Of a stretch of DNA of 61,141 nt, positions 36,980 to 46,235 are shown in pieces. A model generated the notes under the pieces. It worked only from the letters and a program-made list of their open reading frames with translations. It did no database searches and was not told the origin of the DNA. Positions within the stretch are counted from its first letter, which is position 1. Every line of letters starts with the position of its first letter. This DNA is from UMGS1124 sp964417835 (lineage in GTDB: Bacteria; Bacillota_I; Bacilli_A; RF39; UBA660), in contig CAYQJD010000002.1 of NCBI GenBank assembly GCA_964417835.1, positions 1 to 61,141 on the forward strand. Reading direction: 5' to 3'. The translations under genes and the position numbers were made by a program.

Positions 36980-36995
36980 TGTTTCACGTGAAACA
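36980..36995. promoter_or_regulatory. parS centromere site 2 (perfect)
   Basis: TGTTTCACGTGAAACA is a perfect parS, 24 bp from site 1 centre to centre. A T-run follows, so the palindromes can fold as the gyrBA terminator in RNA. Confidence 0.93.
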
Positions 36996-37006
36996 TTTTT
37001 ATTTAC

Positions 37007-37035
37007 TTGAATTATTATAAAATAAATGATAATAT
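37007..37035 (+). promoter_or_regulatory. SRP RNA promoter
   Basis: TTGAAT (37007-37012), a 17-bp spacer and TAATAT (37030-37035) precede the SRP RNA by the expected seven bases. Confidence 0.7.
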
Positions 37036-37041
37036 TAATTC

Positions 37042-37118
37042 GTGCAATTAATATTTTTATAAACTGGTCAGGGTGGGAACACAGCAGCCATATTAAAATA
37101 TGTTAATGTGCACTTTTT
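37042..37118 (+). ncRNA. ffs: Signal recognition particle RNA (small bacterial type)
   Basis: The universal SRP domain appears as GGTCAGGGTGGGAACACAGC followed by AGCC, with the GGAA tetraloop and the asymmetric internal loop bases. GTGCA at 37042 pairs with TGCAC ending at 37113, closing a roughly 75-nt stem, and a T-run ends the transcript. This is the short 4.5S-like form without an Alu domain. The gene sits between gyrA and tadA, near dnaX as in Bacillus. Confidence 0.92.
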
Positions 37119-37139
37119 TATTTTGGAGGAAAACAGTAT

Positions 37140-37556
37140 TTGAATAATAAATATGAAAAAATTTTAATTAAATTATGTAAAAAAGCTTCAAAAAAAGGTG
37201 AAATGCCTGTAAGTGCTCTAATTGTTAAAAATAACAAAATTATTTCTAAAGGATATAATAAAAAAAATATTAAAAAAAATTCCTTGTTGCATGCAGAAGT
37301 AATATGTTTACAAAAGGCTTTTAAAAAACTAAAAAGATGGAATTTAAATGATTGTGAAATCTTTGTTACACTTGAACCATGCACAATGTGTAGAGAAATC
37401 ATTCAAGAAGCAAGAATAAAAAAAGTATATTATTTCTTAAAAAAAGGTGAATGTACAAATAAATATTTTAAAACGAAATACGAACAAATGTATGCAAGTG
37501 ACTGTGATCAATTTAAAGATTTAATACAAATATTTTTTAACAATTTAAGGAAGTAA
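37140..37556 (+). CDS. tadA: tRNA(adenine34) deaminase TadA
   Basis: TadA (138 aa) converts A34 to inosine in tRNA-Arg. The zinc site is complete: HAE in LLHAEVICLQ and PCxxC in EPCTMCREI. It starts at TTG, nine bases after GGAGG. The family also includes guanine deaminases, but the tadA-dnaX neighbourhood supports TadA. Its C-terminus is Lys-rich. Confidence 0.88.
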   Translation: MNNKYEKILIKLCKKASKKGEMPVSALIVKNNKIISKGYNKKNIKKNSLLHAEVICLQKAFKKLKRWNLNDCEIFVTLEPCTMCREIIQEARIKKVYYFLKKGECTNKYFKTKYEQMYASDCDQFKDLIQIFFNNLRK

Positions 37557-37615
37557 TGATTATTAATATAGACGAAATTTTCTGAATTTGGTACAATTAA
37601 TATGGAGTGATTTAA

Positions 37616-39187
37616 ATGGAATATAAAGTTTTTTATAGAAAATATAGACCTACAAATTTTTCTGAATTAATAGGGCAAAAATATATTAAAGAAATATTAA
37701 TTAATTCTATAAAAAACAATAAAATAGCTCATGCATATATTTTCACAGGTCCTCGTGGAACTGGAAAAACAAGTACAGCAAAAATTTTTGCAAAGACTAT
37801 AAATTGTTTAAACAATCAAAGTGGTATTTCATGCGAAAAATGTGATATTTGCTTAAATTTTAAAGATTCAGCTGATATTATTGAAATTGACGCTGCAAGC
37901 AATAATGGAGTAGAAGAAATTCGAACTTTGAGAGATAATGTAAAAATTCTTCCATACAATTCTAAATATAAAGTATATATTATAGATGAAGTTCATATGT
38001 TATCAAATAGCGCTTGGAATGCATTACTTAAAACATTAGAAGAACCTCCAGCTCACGTAGTATTTATTTTAGCTACAACCGAAATAAGCAAAATACCAAA
38101 AACAGTTATATCTAGATGCCAACGATTTGATTTTTCAAAAATATCTCATGATGATATGAAAGATGCATTAATTAATATATGTAAACTTGAAAATTTAAAA
38201 ATAGAAAATAAAGCTCTTGATAAACTTATAACATTATCTAATGGATGTTTAAGAGATGCTTTAAGTTTGTTAGATCAACTTTCAAAAATTGATAATAATA
38301 TTACACTAAATAAAATTGAAGAAATTTTTGGAATTATATCTGATAGCAAATTAAATTTAATATTGTTGGCTATAGTAAATAATGATAAAACTAAAATATT
38401 TGAAATAGTAGATGAAATAAATAACAGTGGGGTTACACCTCTTAATTTCATAGATTCATTTATAGAATTTTTATTAAATAAAACACTGGACTCCGAAGAT
38501 GAAAATGAAATAATTTTTTTTCGTAAAATCATAATGCAATTAAGTTATTTGTTAATGAATTTTAATCCTTTAACAAATTTATTTATATTAATAAAGTTGG
38601 AACTTATTAGTATAGATTATTTCCCGGGAAATAAAGTTGAAAATATTTCCCAGTTGTCTTCGGAATCGATTCATGATAAGAATGATACCAAAGAAAAAAA
38701 AGTTATGGAAGTAACTGAAGAAAAAGACCTTACAAGAAATGATTATGATAAAGCCAAAAATATTAGAATAAACAACGGATTTGTTGGAGCATCAAAAAAA
38801 TTAAAAAATCAATTTGTGATTAATTGGAAAAACTTTATAAATAAATTGTCAATTGACAATAATTATAATGTTTTAGGCTTTATAGAAAATGCTAAAATAG
38901 AAGTTGTATCAATTACGAATATAATATTTTCATTTGATTCTGAAAATGAGGCAATATTATTTAATAAAAATTTAAATATTATTGAAGATTGTTATAATGA
39001 TTTTAATAATTCAAAATTAAAATTTATAGGTTTATCTCAAGAAGAATGGAATAAATTAAAGGAAGATTTTATAAAGAATAAAGATAAATATAGTTCTTAT
39101 ATAAATGAAGATATTGATTATGATAAAATTGAAAGTGTGGATCTTGCTACTCAACTTTTTGGCAAAGATATATTAGAAATAAGATAG
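37616..39187 (+). CDS. dnaX: DNA polymerase III subunits gamma and tau
   Basis: DnaX (523 aa) is the clamp-loader ATPase. It shows Walker A GPRGTGKTSTAK, the zinc motif with CEKCDIC, DEVHMLS, and ATTEISKIPKTVISRCQRF with the arginine finger. The C-terminal tau-like region is weakly conserved. A perfect Noc site (38619-38632) lies in the linker codons for DYFPGNK. ebfC and recR follow, as in Bacillus. Confidence 0.96.
   Translation: MEYKVFYRKYRPTNFSELIGQKYIKEILINSIKNNKIAHAYIFTGPRGTGKTSTAKIFAKTINCLNNQSGISCEKCDICLNFKDSADIIEIDAASNNGVEEIRTLRDNVKILPYNSKYKVYIIDEVHMLSNSAWNALLKTLEEPPAHVVFILATTEISKIPKTVISRCQRFDFSKISHDDMKDALINICKLENLKIENKALDKLITLSNGCLRDALSLLDQLSKIDNNITLNKIEEIFGIISDSKLNLILLAIVNNDKTKIFEIVDEINNSGVTPLNFIDSFIEFLLNKTLDSEDENEIIFFRKIIMQLSYLLMNFNPLTNLFILIKLELISIDYFPGNKVENISQLSSESIHDKNDTKEKKVMEVTEEKDLTRNDYDKAKNIRINNGFVGASKKLKNQFVINWKNFINKLSIDNNYNVLGFIENAKIEVVSITNIIFSFDSENEAILFNKNLNIIEDCYNDFNNSKLKFIGLSQEEWNKLKEDFIKNKDKYSSYINEDIDYDKIESVDLATQLFGKDILEIR
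38619..38632. promoter_or_regulatory. Noc-binding site inside dnaX
   Basis: ATTTCCCGGGAAAT is a perfect Noc site within the dnaX reading frame, in the variable linker. A degenerate half-site ATTTCCCAG follows about 30 bp later. It is about 10.4 kb right of oriC. Confidence 0.82.
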
Positions 39188-39198
39188 GAGAGATTAAT

Positions 39199-39492
39199 AT
39201 GAATAATTTAATAGCACAAGTTAAAAAAATGCAAAAGGATATTCAAAATAAACAAGAAGAAATATACAACATGGTATTTCTTGGTACAAGTGAGTGGGTT
39301 AATGTTGAAGTTTTTGGAAATAAAAAAATAAAAAAAATTTCAATTATTAATAAAAATATTAAAGATGACGAAGACTATGAATGCTTAGAAGATATGATAA
39401 AACTAGCTTTAGATGATGCATATAATAAAGTTGAAAAAGAAATAGAAAAAAAGTTAGGGGCATATAGCAATTCTTTGGGTGGATTATTTTAA
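39199..39492 (+). CDS. ebfC: YbaB/EbfC family nucleoid-associated protein
   Basis: This 97-residue protein is the small YbaB/EbfC DNA-binding protein found between dnaX and recR. An N-terminal helix (LIAQVKKMQKDIQNKQEEIYNM) leads into the beta sheet WVNVEVFGNKKIKKISI and a C-terminal helix ending LGGLF. It is 11 bp after dnaX. Its stop overlaps the recR start, so it is co-translated. Confidence 0.93.
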   Translation: MNNLIAQVKKMQKDIQNKQEEIYNMVFLGTSEWVNVEVFGNKKIKKISIINKNIKDDEDYECLEDMIKLALDDAYNKVEKEIEKKLGAYSNSLGGLF

Positions 39493-40094
39493 TGTATCCT
39501 GATGTTTTAAATAAGAATATAGAATATTTAAAAAAGTTTGATGGTATTGGAGAAAAAACTGCAGAAAGATTGGCTTTATCAATTTTAAATATGAATAAAG
39601 ATGATATTTTGGGTTTTGCAAATAATATTATTGAATTATCCCAAAATATAGTGAGATGTAAAATTTGTGGACATATTTCGGAAAAGGAAATTTGTAATAT
39701 TTGTTCTGATTCACAGAGAAGTGATAATATAATATGTGTAGTAGAAGATTATAAAACAATTTTTAGATTTGAAAATACAGGAAACTTTGAAGGAAAATAT
39801 CATGTTTTAAATGGAGTTATTTCTCCTATTGATGGTATCACTCCAGATGATTTAAATATTGATTCATTAATAGAAAGAATAAAAAATTTAAAAAATGATA
39901 ATGATATAGAAATTATAATTGCTTTAAAGCCATCAATAGAAGGTGAAACTACTACTTTATATTTAAAAAAAATATTAGATCCTTATAAAGTAAAAATCAC
40001 AAGATTATCTTATGGTATACCTATAGGTGTTGATATGGATTACTTGGATACTCTAACTTTAGATAGAGCTTTAAAAGATAGAAAAGATATTTAA
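39492..40094 (+). CDS. recR: Recombination protein RecR
   Basis: RecR (200 aa) acts with RecO/RecF in gap repair. It has the helix-hairpin-helix KFDGIGEKTAERLA, a four-Cys zinc motif (CKICGHISEKEICNIC) and a TOPRIM domain (IICVVEDYKTIFRFE). The start overlaps the ebfC stop by one base (TAATG). bofA follows after 33 bp. Confidence 0.96.
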   Translation: MYPDVLNKNIEYLKKFDGIGEKTAERLALSILNMNKDDILGFANNIIELSQNIVRCKICGHISEKEICNICSDSQRSDNIICVVEDYKTIFRFENTGNFEGKYHVLNGVISPIDGITPDDLNIDSLIERIKNLKNDNDIEIIIALKPSIEGETTTLYLKKILDPYKVKITRLSYGIPIGVDMDYLDTLTLDRALKDRKDI

Positions 40095-40127
40095 AAATTG
40101 TTTTGCATAATATTAAATGGTGATATT

Positions 40128-40304
40128 ATGAAATTTTTAAAAATTTTAAAAAAGGTAATTTTTTCGTTTTTTTATTTATTTGCAATAAATTTATTTTTGT
40201 CGAAACTTGGATATAATATTCCTTTTAATTTATTTAGCTTTTTAATAATCTATTTTTTTAGATTTCCAGGTATATTGTTATTAGTATTTTTAGGTAGGTG
40301 GTAA
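40128..40304 (+). CDS. bofA: BofA-like inhibitor of pro-sigma-K processing
   Basis: This 58-residue membrane protein matches the C-terminal part of BofA: NLFLSKLGYNIPFNLFSFLI, then RFPGILLLVFL, against NMFGGSLGIHVPINL and GIPGIAALVV in Bacillus. BofA holds the SpoIVFB protease inactive until the SpoIVB signal arrives. I chose the ATG with GGTGAT upstream. It is about 30 residues shorter than Bacillus BofA. Its place after recR is the standard one and implies a late sigma-K-like checkpoint. Confidence 0.78.
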   Translation: MKFLKILKKVIFSFFYLFAINLFLSKLGYNIPFNLFSFLIIYFFRFPGILLLVFLGRW

Positions 40305-40306
40305 TA

Positions 40307-41056
40307 TTGTTTGTTAATGAAAAATTTAAAGAAATTTATAATCAGTATTTAAATCATGATAATTCTCATGCTTTATTAATTTATACAAATGATTTAGATA
40401 AATGCAGAGAGGATACTAATAATTTAATAAAGAAAATATTTGATGATGATAATTTTAATCATTATTGTTCTGATTTTGTTTCAATTACAAGTAAAGATAA
40501 AAATATAATTTTAAAAGACGATGTATCTAGATTGAGATATTTATTTCAAACCACATCATCTAGTAAAAATTATAGAATTTATTTGATTGAAGAAGCACAT
40601 AAATTAAATTCTTCTTCTGCCAATTTAATTTTGAAGTTTTTAGAAGAGCCTCCTCAAGGCGTTATTGGAATTTTAATTACTACGAATTTAGATGCTGTTT
40701 TATCTACAATTAGAAGTAGGTGTCAAATAATTAATATATTTTATGATATTTCTAATGTTGTGGATGATAATCAGATTCAATTAATAAATAATTTTTTTAA
40801 TCAAAATAAATATGAAATGCTTTTTAATGCAAAAAAAACTTTTGAAACTTATGATAGAAAATCTTTAATAAATTTATTTGAACTATACATTCATAATTGT
40901 TATCGACATACTGATAAAACTTTTAAACCAGAAATTATAAGAAAATTAAATAGAGCAATAACTTTATTGAACAATAATGTAAATATTGATTATGTTTTTG
41001 ACTATTTATTATTGGAGAGTGGTAAAATTGATGGATCTTGTTGGAGTAACTTTTAA
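40307..41056 (+). CDS. holB: DNA polymerase III delta' subunit
   Basis: HolB (about 249 aa) is the clamp-loader stator. LKDDVSRLRYLFQTTSSSKNYRIYLIEEAHKLN, read in pieces, shows the family pattern of a degenerate ATPase: IEEAHKLN, LKFLEEPPQGVIGILIT and STIRSRCQI (SRC motif). It has no Walker A. I prefer a TTG start at 40307, five bases after AGGTGG. The tmk gene normally before it is absent. Confidence 0.88.
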   Translation: MFVNEKFKEIYNQYLNHDNSHALLIYTNDLDKCREDTNNLIKKIFDDDNFNHYCSDFVSITSKDKNIILKDDVSRLRYLFQTTSSSKNYRIYLIEEAHKLNSSSANLILKFLEEPPQGVIGILITTNLDAVLSTIRSRCQIINIFYDISNVVDDNQIQLINNFFNQNKYEMLFNAKKTFETYDRKSLINLFELYIHNCYRHTDKTFKPEIIRKLNRAITLLNNNVNIDYVFDYLLLESGKIDGSCWSNF

Positions 41057-41810
41057 ATCAAATGGAAAAATTTATTATTTTGATAAGAATAATATTTGTT
41101 TAAATAAAAATGATTATTGCATTGTCGAAACAGATAAAGGTTTACAATTTGCTAAAGTTGAAATGCTTAAATTAGATAATAACAAAATTAAAGATAAAGA
41201 AATAAAAAAAGTTATAAGAAAAGCAACTAAAAAGGATTATGATAAATATTTGGATAATTTAAAATCAGCAAAAATAGTTTTGAATGATACAAAACAAAAA
41301 ATTATTAGAGAAAGTCTTCCAATGCGAATTTTAGATACAAATTTTGCTTTTGATAAAAAACAGTTACTTATAAATTTTGTTGCAGATGAACGAGTAGACT
41401 TTAGAAATTTAGTAAAATATTTAGCATCAAAATATAAAACTCATATTGAACTGCATCAAATCGGCGTACGTGATAAAGCTAAAGAAATTGGTGGTATTGG
41501 ACAATGTGGATTAATGTTATGCTGTAAATCATTTAAGCGTGATTTAGATGTAATATCCATAAATATGGCAAAAAATCAAAACATTTCTTTGAATCCTACA
41601 AAGGTTAATGGGTCATGTGGGCGTCTATTATGTTGTTTAGCTTATGAGGATCAGTGTTATAGAGAAAATCGCAAACAATTACCTCAAATAAATGAAGAAG
41701 TAATTATAGATAATGAAAAATATAAAGTTGCTGAAGTTGATATATTAAATCGAGTAGTTAAAATTAAGAATAGTGAAAGAGAAAAAGTAATTGAATATGA
41801 TGTTAAATGA
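41031..41810 (+). CDS. ricT: RicT (YaaT), PSP1-domain Y-complex subunit
   Basis: RicT (259 aa) forms the Y-complex with RicA and RicF, which promotes RNase Y-dependent mRNA maturation and, in Bacillus, competence, biofilm and sporulation. The Cys-rich iron-sulfur region is clear: GGIGQCGLMLCC and SCGRLLCC, followed by EDQCY. I chose the ATG at 41031, overlapping the end of holB. It follows holB as in Bacillus. Confidence 0.93.
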   Translation: MDLVGVTFKSNGKIYYFDKNNICLNKNDYCIVETDKGLQFAKVEMLKLDNNKIKDKEIKKVIRKATKKDYDKYLDNLKSAKIVLNDTKQKIIRESLPMRILDTNFAFDKKQLLINFVADERVDFRNLVKYLASKYKTHIELHQIGVRDKAKEIGGIGQCGLMLCCKSFKRDLDVISINMAKNQNISLNPTKVNGSCGRLLCCLAYEDQCYRENRKQLPQINEEVIIDNEKYKVAEVDILNRVVKIKNSEREKVIEYDVK

Positions 41811-42477
41811 TTTACTAAATTATGACTTAAAGATATTTCAAAATGAAGATTATTTTAAATTTTCTATAGATTCTGTTTTATTAGCTGAGTTTGTTCAAAT
41901 CAATTTAAAATGTAAAAATATAATGGATTTGTGTACAGGAAATGCTCCGATACCTTTAATTTTGTCAAAAAGGTTTGATGGAAATATTTATGGTGTAGAA
42001 ATACAAAAATCTATATTTAATATGGCTTTGGAAAGTGTAAAAACAAATAATTTAAAAAACATAACTTTAATAAATAAAAATGCAAAAGAAATTATTACGA
42101 AATATAATAATTATTTTGATATTGTAACATGTAATCCACCTTATTTTAAAGTTGATGAATATTCTATTATTAATGAAGTTAAAGAAAAAGCCATAGCGAG
42201 ACATGAGTTAGAAATAACATTAGAAGAAATTATTCATATATCATCTAAGATATTGAAAAATAGAGGAAGTCTTTATTTGGTTTATAGACCTGATAGATTT
42301 ATTGAACTTATTAATTTATTAAAAAAATATAATTTTGGTATAAGAAGATTACAATTTGTTTATGATAATTATGATAGTGAATGCTGCTTTTTATTATTAC
42401 AAGCTAAACATAATTGTAAAGATGATTTAAAAATTATGAAACCATTTTATATAGATAAATATTTGGAGGAAAAATGA
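41797..42477 (+). CDS. trmN6: tRNA1(Val) adenine-N6 methyltransferase family (YabB)
   Basis: This SAM-dependent methyltransferase of about 226 residues has motif I IMDLCTGNAPIPLIL and the adenine-N6 signature NPPYF in VTCNPPYFKVDE. In E. coli the family methylates A37 of tRNA-Val. The start overlaps the ricT end, with ATG codons at 41797 and 41800 both possible. The neighbours ricT and pth match Bacillus yaaT-yabB surroundings. Confidence 0.88.
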   Translation: MMLNDLLNYDLKIFQNEDYFKFSIDSVLLAEFVQINLKCKNIMDLCTGNAPIPLILSKRFDGNIYGVEIQKSIFNMALESVKTNNLKNITLINKNAKEIITKYNNYFDIVTCNPPYFKVDEYSIINEVKEKAIARHELEITLEEIIHISSKILKNRGSLYLVYRPDRFIELINLLKKYNFGIRRLQFVYDNYDSECCFLLLQAKHNCKDDLKIMKPFYIDKYLEEK

Positions 42478-43019
42478 AATTAATTATTGGTTTAGGCAAT
42501 CCTGGAAAAGAGTATTTTAATACGAGACATAATATAGGTTTTATGTTAATTGATAAATATTTAGGAAATGTACAATTTAAAGAAAAGTTTAATGGTCTAT
42601 ATCATGAATATAATAGTACTAATGAAAAAATAATATTTTTAAAACCGCAAACATATATGAATAATTCAGGGATTTGTATAAAAAAATTTATAGATTATTT
42701 TAACATTGATATAAAAAATATTATGGTTATACATGATGATAAGGATATAAAGTTAGGTAGTTATAAATTTAAATTTGATAGTAGTTCAGGAGGACACAAT
42801 GGGGTTAAATCTATTATAGATAATTTAAATACTAGTGCTTTTTTCAGATTAAAAATAGGGATTAATACTAAAGGAAACTTAAATACATCAGAATTTGTTT
42901 TAGGAAAATTTTCTAAAGATGAATTAGAATTAATAAATTTTGAATATTTATTAGAAGCTATAGATGATTTTATAAATAATGATTATTCGTATGTTATGAA
43001 TAAATATAATAGAAAGTGA
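42474..43019 (+). CDS. pth: Peptidyl-tRNA hydrolase
   Basis: Pth (181 aa) frees tRNAs stuck as peptidyl-tRNA. The catalytic His20 is in NTRHNIGFM, after GLGNPGKEY. VIHDDKDI and SGGHNGVKSI complete the active site. It overlaps trmN6 by 4 bp, and mfd begins 5 bp after its stop. The pth-mfd-spoVT order is as in Bacillus. Confidence 0.97.
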   Translation: MKLIIGLGNPGKEYFNTRHNIGFMLIDKYLGNVQFKEKFNGLYHEYNSTNEKIIFLKPQTYMNNSGICIKKFIDYFNIDIKNIMVIHDDKDIKLGSYKFKFDSSSGGHNGVKSIIDNLNTSAFFRLKIGINTKGNLNTSEFVLGKFSKDELELINFEYLLEAIDDFINNDYSYVMNKYNRK

Positions 43020-43024
43020 TATTA

Positions 43025-46000
43025 ATGTTTAAAAATTTGTTTGAATATAAGAATTTTAGTACAGTAACTGGATTAAATAAACCTCTAATGTGTGAATATA
43101 TATTAGGTTTTTTTGAAAGCAATGAAAAAAATGTTATAGTAGTAGCAGAATCATTATATGAAGCTAATCAATTGTATAAAGCTATGAATGGTATTTGTGA
43201 AAGAACATTTTTTTTTCCAATGGATGAATTTGTTTCATTAGCTTCAGTTTCAGAATCTCCAGATTTAAAAGTCTTAAGAATAGATACTTTAAATAAAGTA
43301 GAAGATAAAAAAAGTATTATCATAACGAATCTAACTGGTTTTTTAAAAAAAATAGATAAAAATATAGAAAAGCTTATTGTTAACTATAATACAGTTAGGC
43401 AAGATATAATTAATTTTTTGGAAAAAAATTCTTATATTAAAACCAATTTAGTTACTACTACAGGAGAATATGCTATACGAAATTTTATAATAGATATTTT
43501 TCCAATTAATTATAATAATCCTATAAGAATTGAATTTTTTGGTGATGAGATAGAGTCAATTAGATTTTTTGATGAAAATACTCAAATTTCTAATAAAAAA
43601 TGTAATGATGTTTTATTATATAGTTTTAATGATAATTCATCAAAAGAAAGTATAAATATTTATAGTAAATTAAATAATCCTATGGTATTTTTTTACGACT
43701 TTAAAAAAATAGAAAAGTCTTATAATAGTTTCAATAATTCTTCGGATTTTTTATCAATAAAAAATGACCGTAACTTATTGGTAGAATTTGATGATAATAA
43801 GATAAAGGATAAAATTTATTTAAATTCTCTTGATGATACACCTATAAAAGAAATATTAATTAAGTATATCTCACATAATATTATTAATTTTAATAATAAT
43901 TTTGAAAAATTAAAACAGTACATAGATGATAATATTGCAGAAAAAATAATAATTTTTATGATAAAAAACCCTTTATTAAAAAGTTTAATTATTCAAAAAT
44001 TTGGAAATTATTTGTCTTTTGGTACTTTTGAAAAGGGCAAAGTAAATTTTTTTGAAAGAGATATTGTATCAGGATTTATATTTAAAGATTATATTATTAT
44101 ATCTGACTATGATATTGAAAAGATTAATAAAAATATAAAATTTGTTAATCATTATAATATTGGTAGAAAAATAAAAGGGTTTGAAGATTTAAAATCGGGA
44201 GATTATGTTGTTCATATATCACATGGTATTGGACAATATAAGGGATTAGTAACTCTAGAAAATAACGGAATAAAGAAAGATTATTTATTAATTAATTATG
44301 AAGGTAATGATAAAATATATGTTCCTGCTCAAAAGATAGAAACAATATATAAATATTCTAGTAGTGAAGTTACAAATCCAAAACTAAATAGTTTGAATAG
44401 TCTATCCTGGGAAAAAACAAAAAATAAGGTTAGAAATAAAATAAAAGATATTTCTTCTGAATTAATAAAATTGTATGCAGAGAGAGAATTAGTAAAAGGT
44501 GAAAAATATATTGATTTTCCTGAAGAAGAAATTTTTGCAAATGATTTTGAATACGAAGAAACAGAAGATCAAGAAAAATGTATAAAAGAAATCTTGAGTG
44601 ATTTATGTAAATCTAAACCGATGGATAGATTATTATGTGGAGATGTAGGGTTTGGAAAGACAGAAGTTGCAATGAGAGCAATGTTTAAAACTGTTATTAA
44701 TAATCGGCAAGTGGCTTATTTATGCCCTACTACTATTTTATCTAAACAACAATATGAAAATTGTTTGAAACGTTTTAGACATTTTCCAGTTAATATTGTA
44801 TTATTAAACAGATTTACATCGATGAAGGAATTTGAAAGAATAAAAGAAGGATTAAATAAAGGTAATATTGATATAGTCGTTGGGACTCATAAACTTTTAA
44901 ATAAAGAAATCAGTTTTAAAAGATTAGGTTTATTGGTTATTGATGAGGAACAACGTTTTGGAGTAACACAAAAAGAAAAAATAAAGAATTTGAAAAAAAA
45001 TGTTAATGTTTTAACATTATCCGCTACACCTATTCCTAGAACAATGAAATTAGCTATGGGAGGCTTAAAAGATCTTTCTATATTAGATACTCCTCCAATA
45101 AACAGATATCCAGTACAAACTTATGTTATTGAAGAAAATGAGTATTTGTTAAAAGAAGCAATCTATAAGGAATTATCAAGAAATGGACAAGTTTATATTT
45201 TAAATAATAATATAGAAAGTTTACCAAATATATACGATAAAATAAAATTGCTTGTACCTGAAGCAAGAGTTTGCATAGCACATGGTAAGATGGATAAAGA
45301 TTCATTAAATAATGTTATAAGTGAATTTGTAGATGGTATATATGATGTTTTATTATGCACTACTATAATAGAAACTGGGATAGATATTCCAAATGTAAAT
45401 ACTATTATTATAAAAGATGCTGACAAATTTGGATTAAGTCAGTTATACCAAATAAGAGGACGTGTTGGCAGAAGCGATAAAATAGCTTATGCATATTTGT
45501 TATATAGTAAAGATAAAATGTTAAATGATATAGCTATCAAGAGATTAAAAACTATTAAAGAATTTACTGAATTAGGTAGTGGTTATAAAATTGCTATGAG
45601 AGATTTATCTATCAGAGGAGCAGGAGAACTATTAGGTAGTTCACAATCTGGTTTTATTAGTTCGATTGGAATTGATTTATATATGGATATGATAAATGAA
45701 GAAATATCAAAAATGCAGGGAAAAGAAAAAATAGAAGTCTCAAATACTGATAAATCTTTGTTAAATATAAGTACTACGATTCCTGTTGAATATGTTGATG
45801 ATGAGTCTTTGAGAATAGAAATTCATAAAATTATTAATAGTATTATTTCTAAAGAAACTTTTGAAAATGCTAAGAATGAATTAGAGGATAGATTTGGGAA
45901 GCTAAATAAAGATATTATTAATTATATGTATGAAGAATGGTTCCAAAGGGAAGCGGATTATTTAAAAATAGAAAATATAAGATACATATATAATAATGTT

Positions 46001-46207
46001 GAAATTGAATTGCCAGATACTCTTTCTAATAATATTGATGGAGAAAAATTGTTTTTTCAGATGTATAATATCAATCCAAAGTTTCAAATTAAATATGTTA
46101 ATAAAAGAATAAAAATATCTTTAAATATTTTTAATAGGAATACAGATTATGTTAAAGATTTATTAGATCTATTATTAACAGTAAAAAATTGTATAAAAGA
46201 ACCATAA
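43025..46207 (+). CDS. mfd: Transcription-repair coupling factor Mfd
   Basis: Mfd (1060 aa) removes stalled RNA polymerase and recruits UvrA. The UvrB-like N-terminal domain is followed by the polymerase-binding CarD-like domain (SGDYVVHISHGIGQYKGL), then RecG-like translocase motifs GDVGFGKTEVA, VIDEEQRFGV, SATPIPRTM and QIRGRVGRS. The ATG at 43025 has AGTGAT upstream. It is slightly shorter than Bacillus Mfd. Confidence 0.97.
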   Translation: MFKNLFEYKNFSTVTGLNKPLMCEYILGFFESNEKNVIVVAESLYEANQLYKAMNGICERTFFFPMDEFVSLASVSESPDLKVLRIDTLNKVEDKKSIIITNLTGFLKKIDKNIEKLIVNYNTVRQDIINFLEKNSYIKTNLVTTTGEYAIRNFIIDIFPINYNNPIRIEFFGDEIESIRFFDENTQISNKKCNDVLLYSFNDNSSKESINIYSKLNNPMVFFYDFKKIEKSYNSFNNSSDFLSIKNDRNLLVEFDDNKIKDKIYLNSLDDTPIKEILIKYISHNIINFNNNFEKLKQYIDDNIAEKIIIFMIKNPLLKSLIIQKFGNYLSFGTFEKGKVNFFERDIVSGFIFKDYIIISDYDIEKINKNIKFVNHYNIGRKIKGFEDLKSGDYVVHISHGIGQYKGLVTLENNGIKKDYLLINYEGNDKIYVPAQKIETIYKYSSSEVTNPKLNSLNSLSWEKTKNKVRNKIKDISSELIKLYAERELVKGEKYIDFPEEEIFANDFEYEETEDQEKCIKEILSDLCKSKPMDRLLCGDVGFGKTEVAMRAMFKTVINNRQVAYLCPTTILSKQQYENCLKRFRHFPVNIVLLNRFTSMKEFERIKEGLNKGNIDIVVGTHKLLNKEISFKRLGLLVIDEEQRFGVTQKEKIKNLKKNVNVLTLSATPIPRTMKLAMGGLKDLSILDTPPINRYPVQTYVIEENEYLLKEAIYKELSRNGQVYILNNNIESLPNIYDKIKLLVPEARVCIAHGKMDKDSLNNVISEFVDGIYDVLLCTTIIETGIDIPNVNTIIIKDADKFGLSQLYQIRGRVGRSDKIAYAYLLYSKDKMLNDIAIKRLKTIKEFTELGSGYKIAMRDLSIRGAGELLGSSQSGFISSIGIDLYMDMINEEISKMQGKEKIEVSNTDKSLLNISTTIPVEYVDDESLRIEIHKIINSIISKETFENAKNELEDRFGKLNKDIINYMYEEWFQREADYLKIENIRYIYNNVEIELPDTLSNNIDGEKLFFQMYNINPKFQIKYVNKRIKISLNIFNRNTDYVKDLLDLLLTVKNCIKEP

Positions 46208-46235
46208 GTAAACATAATAATATTGGTGATAAAAC

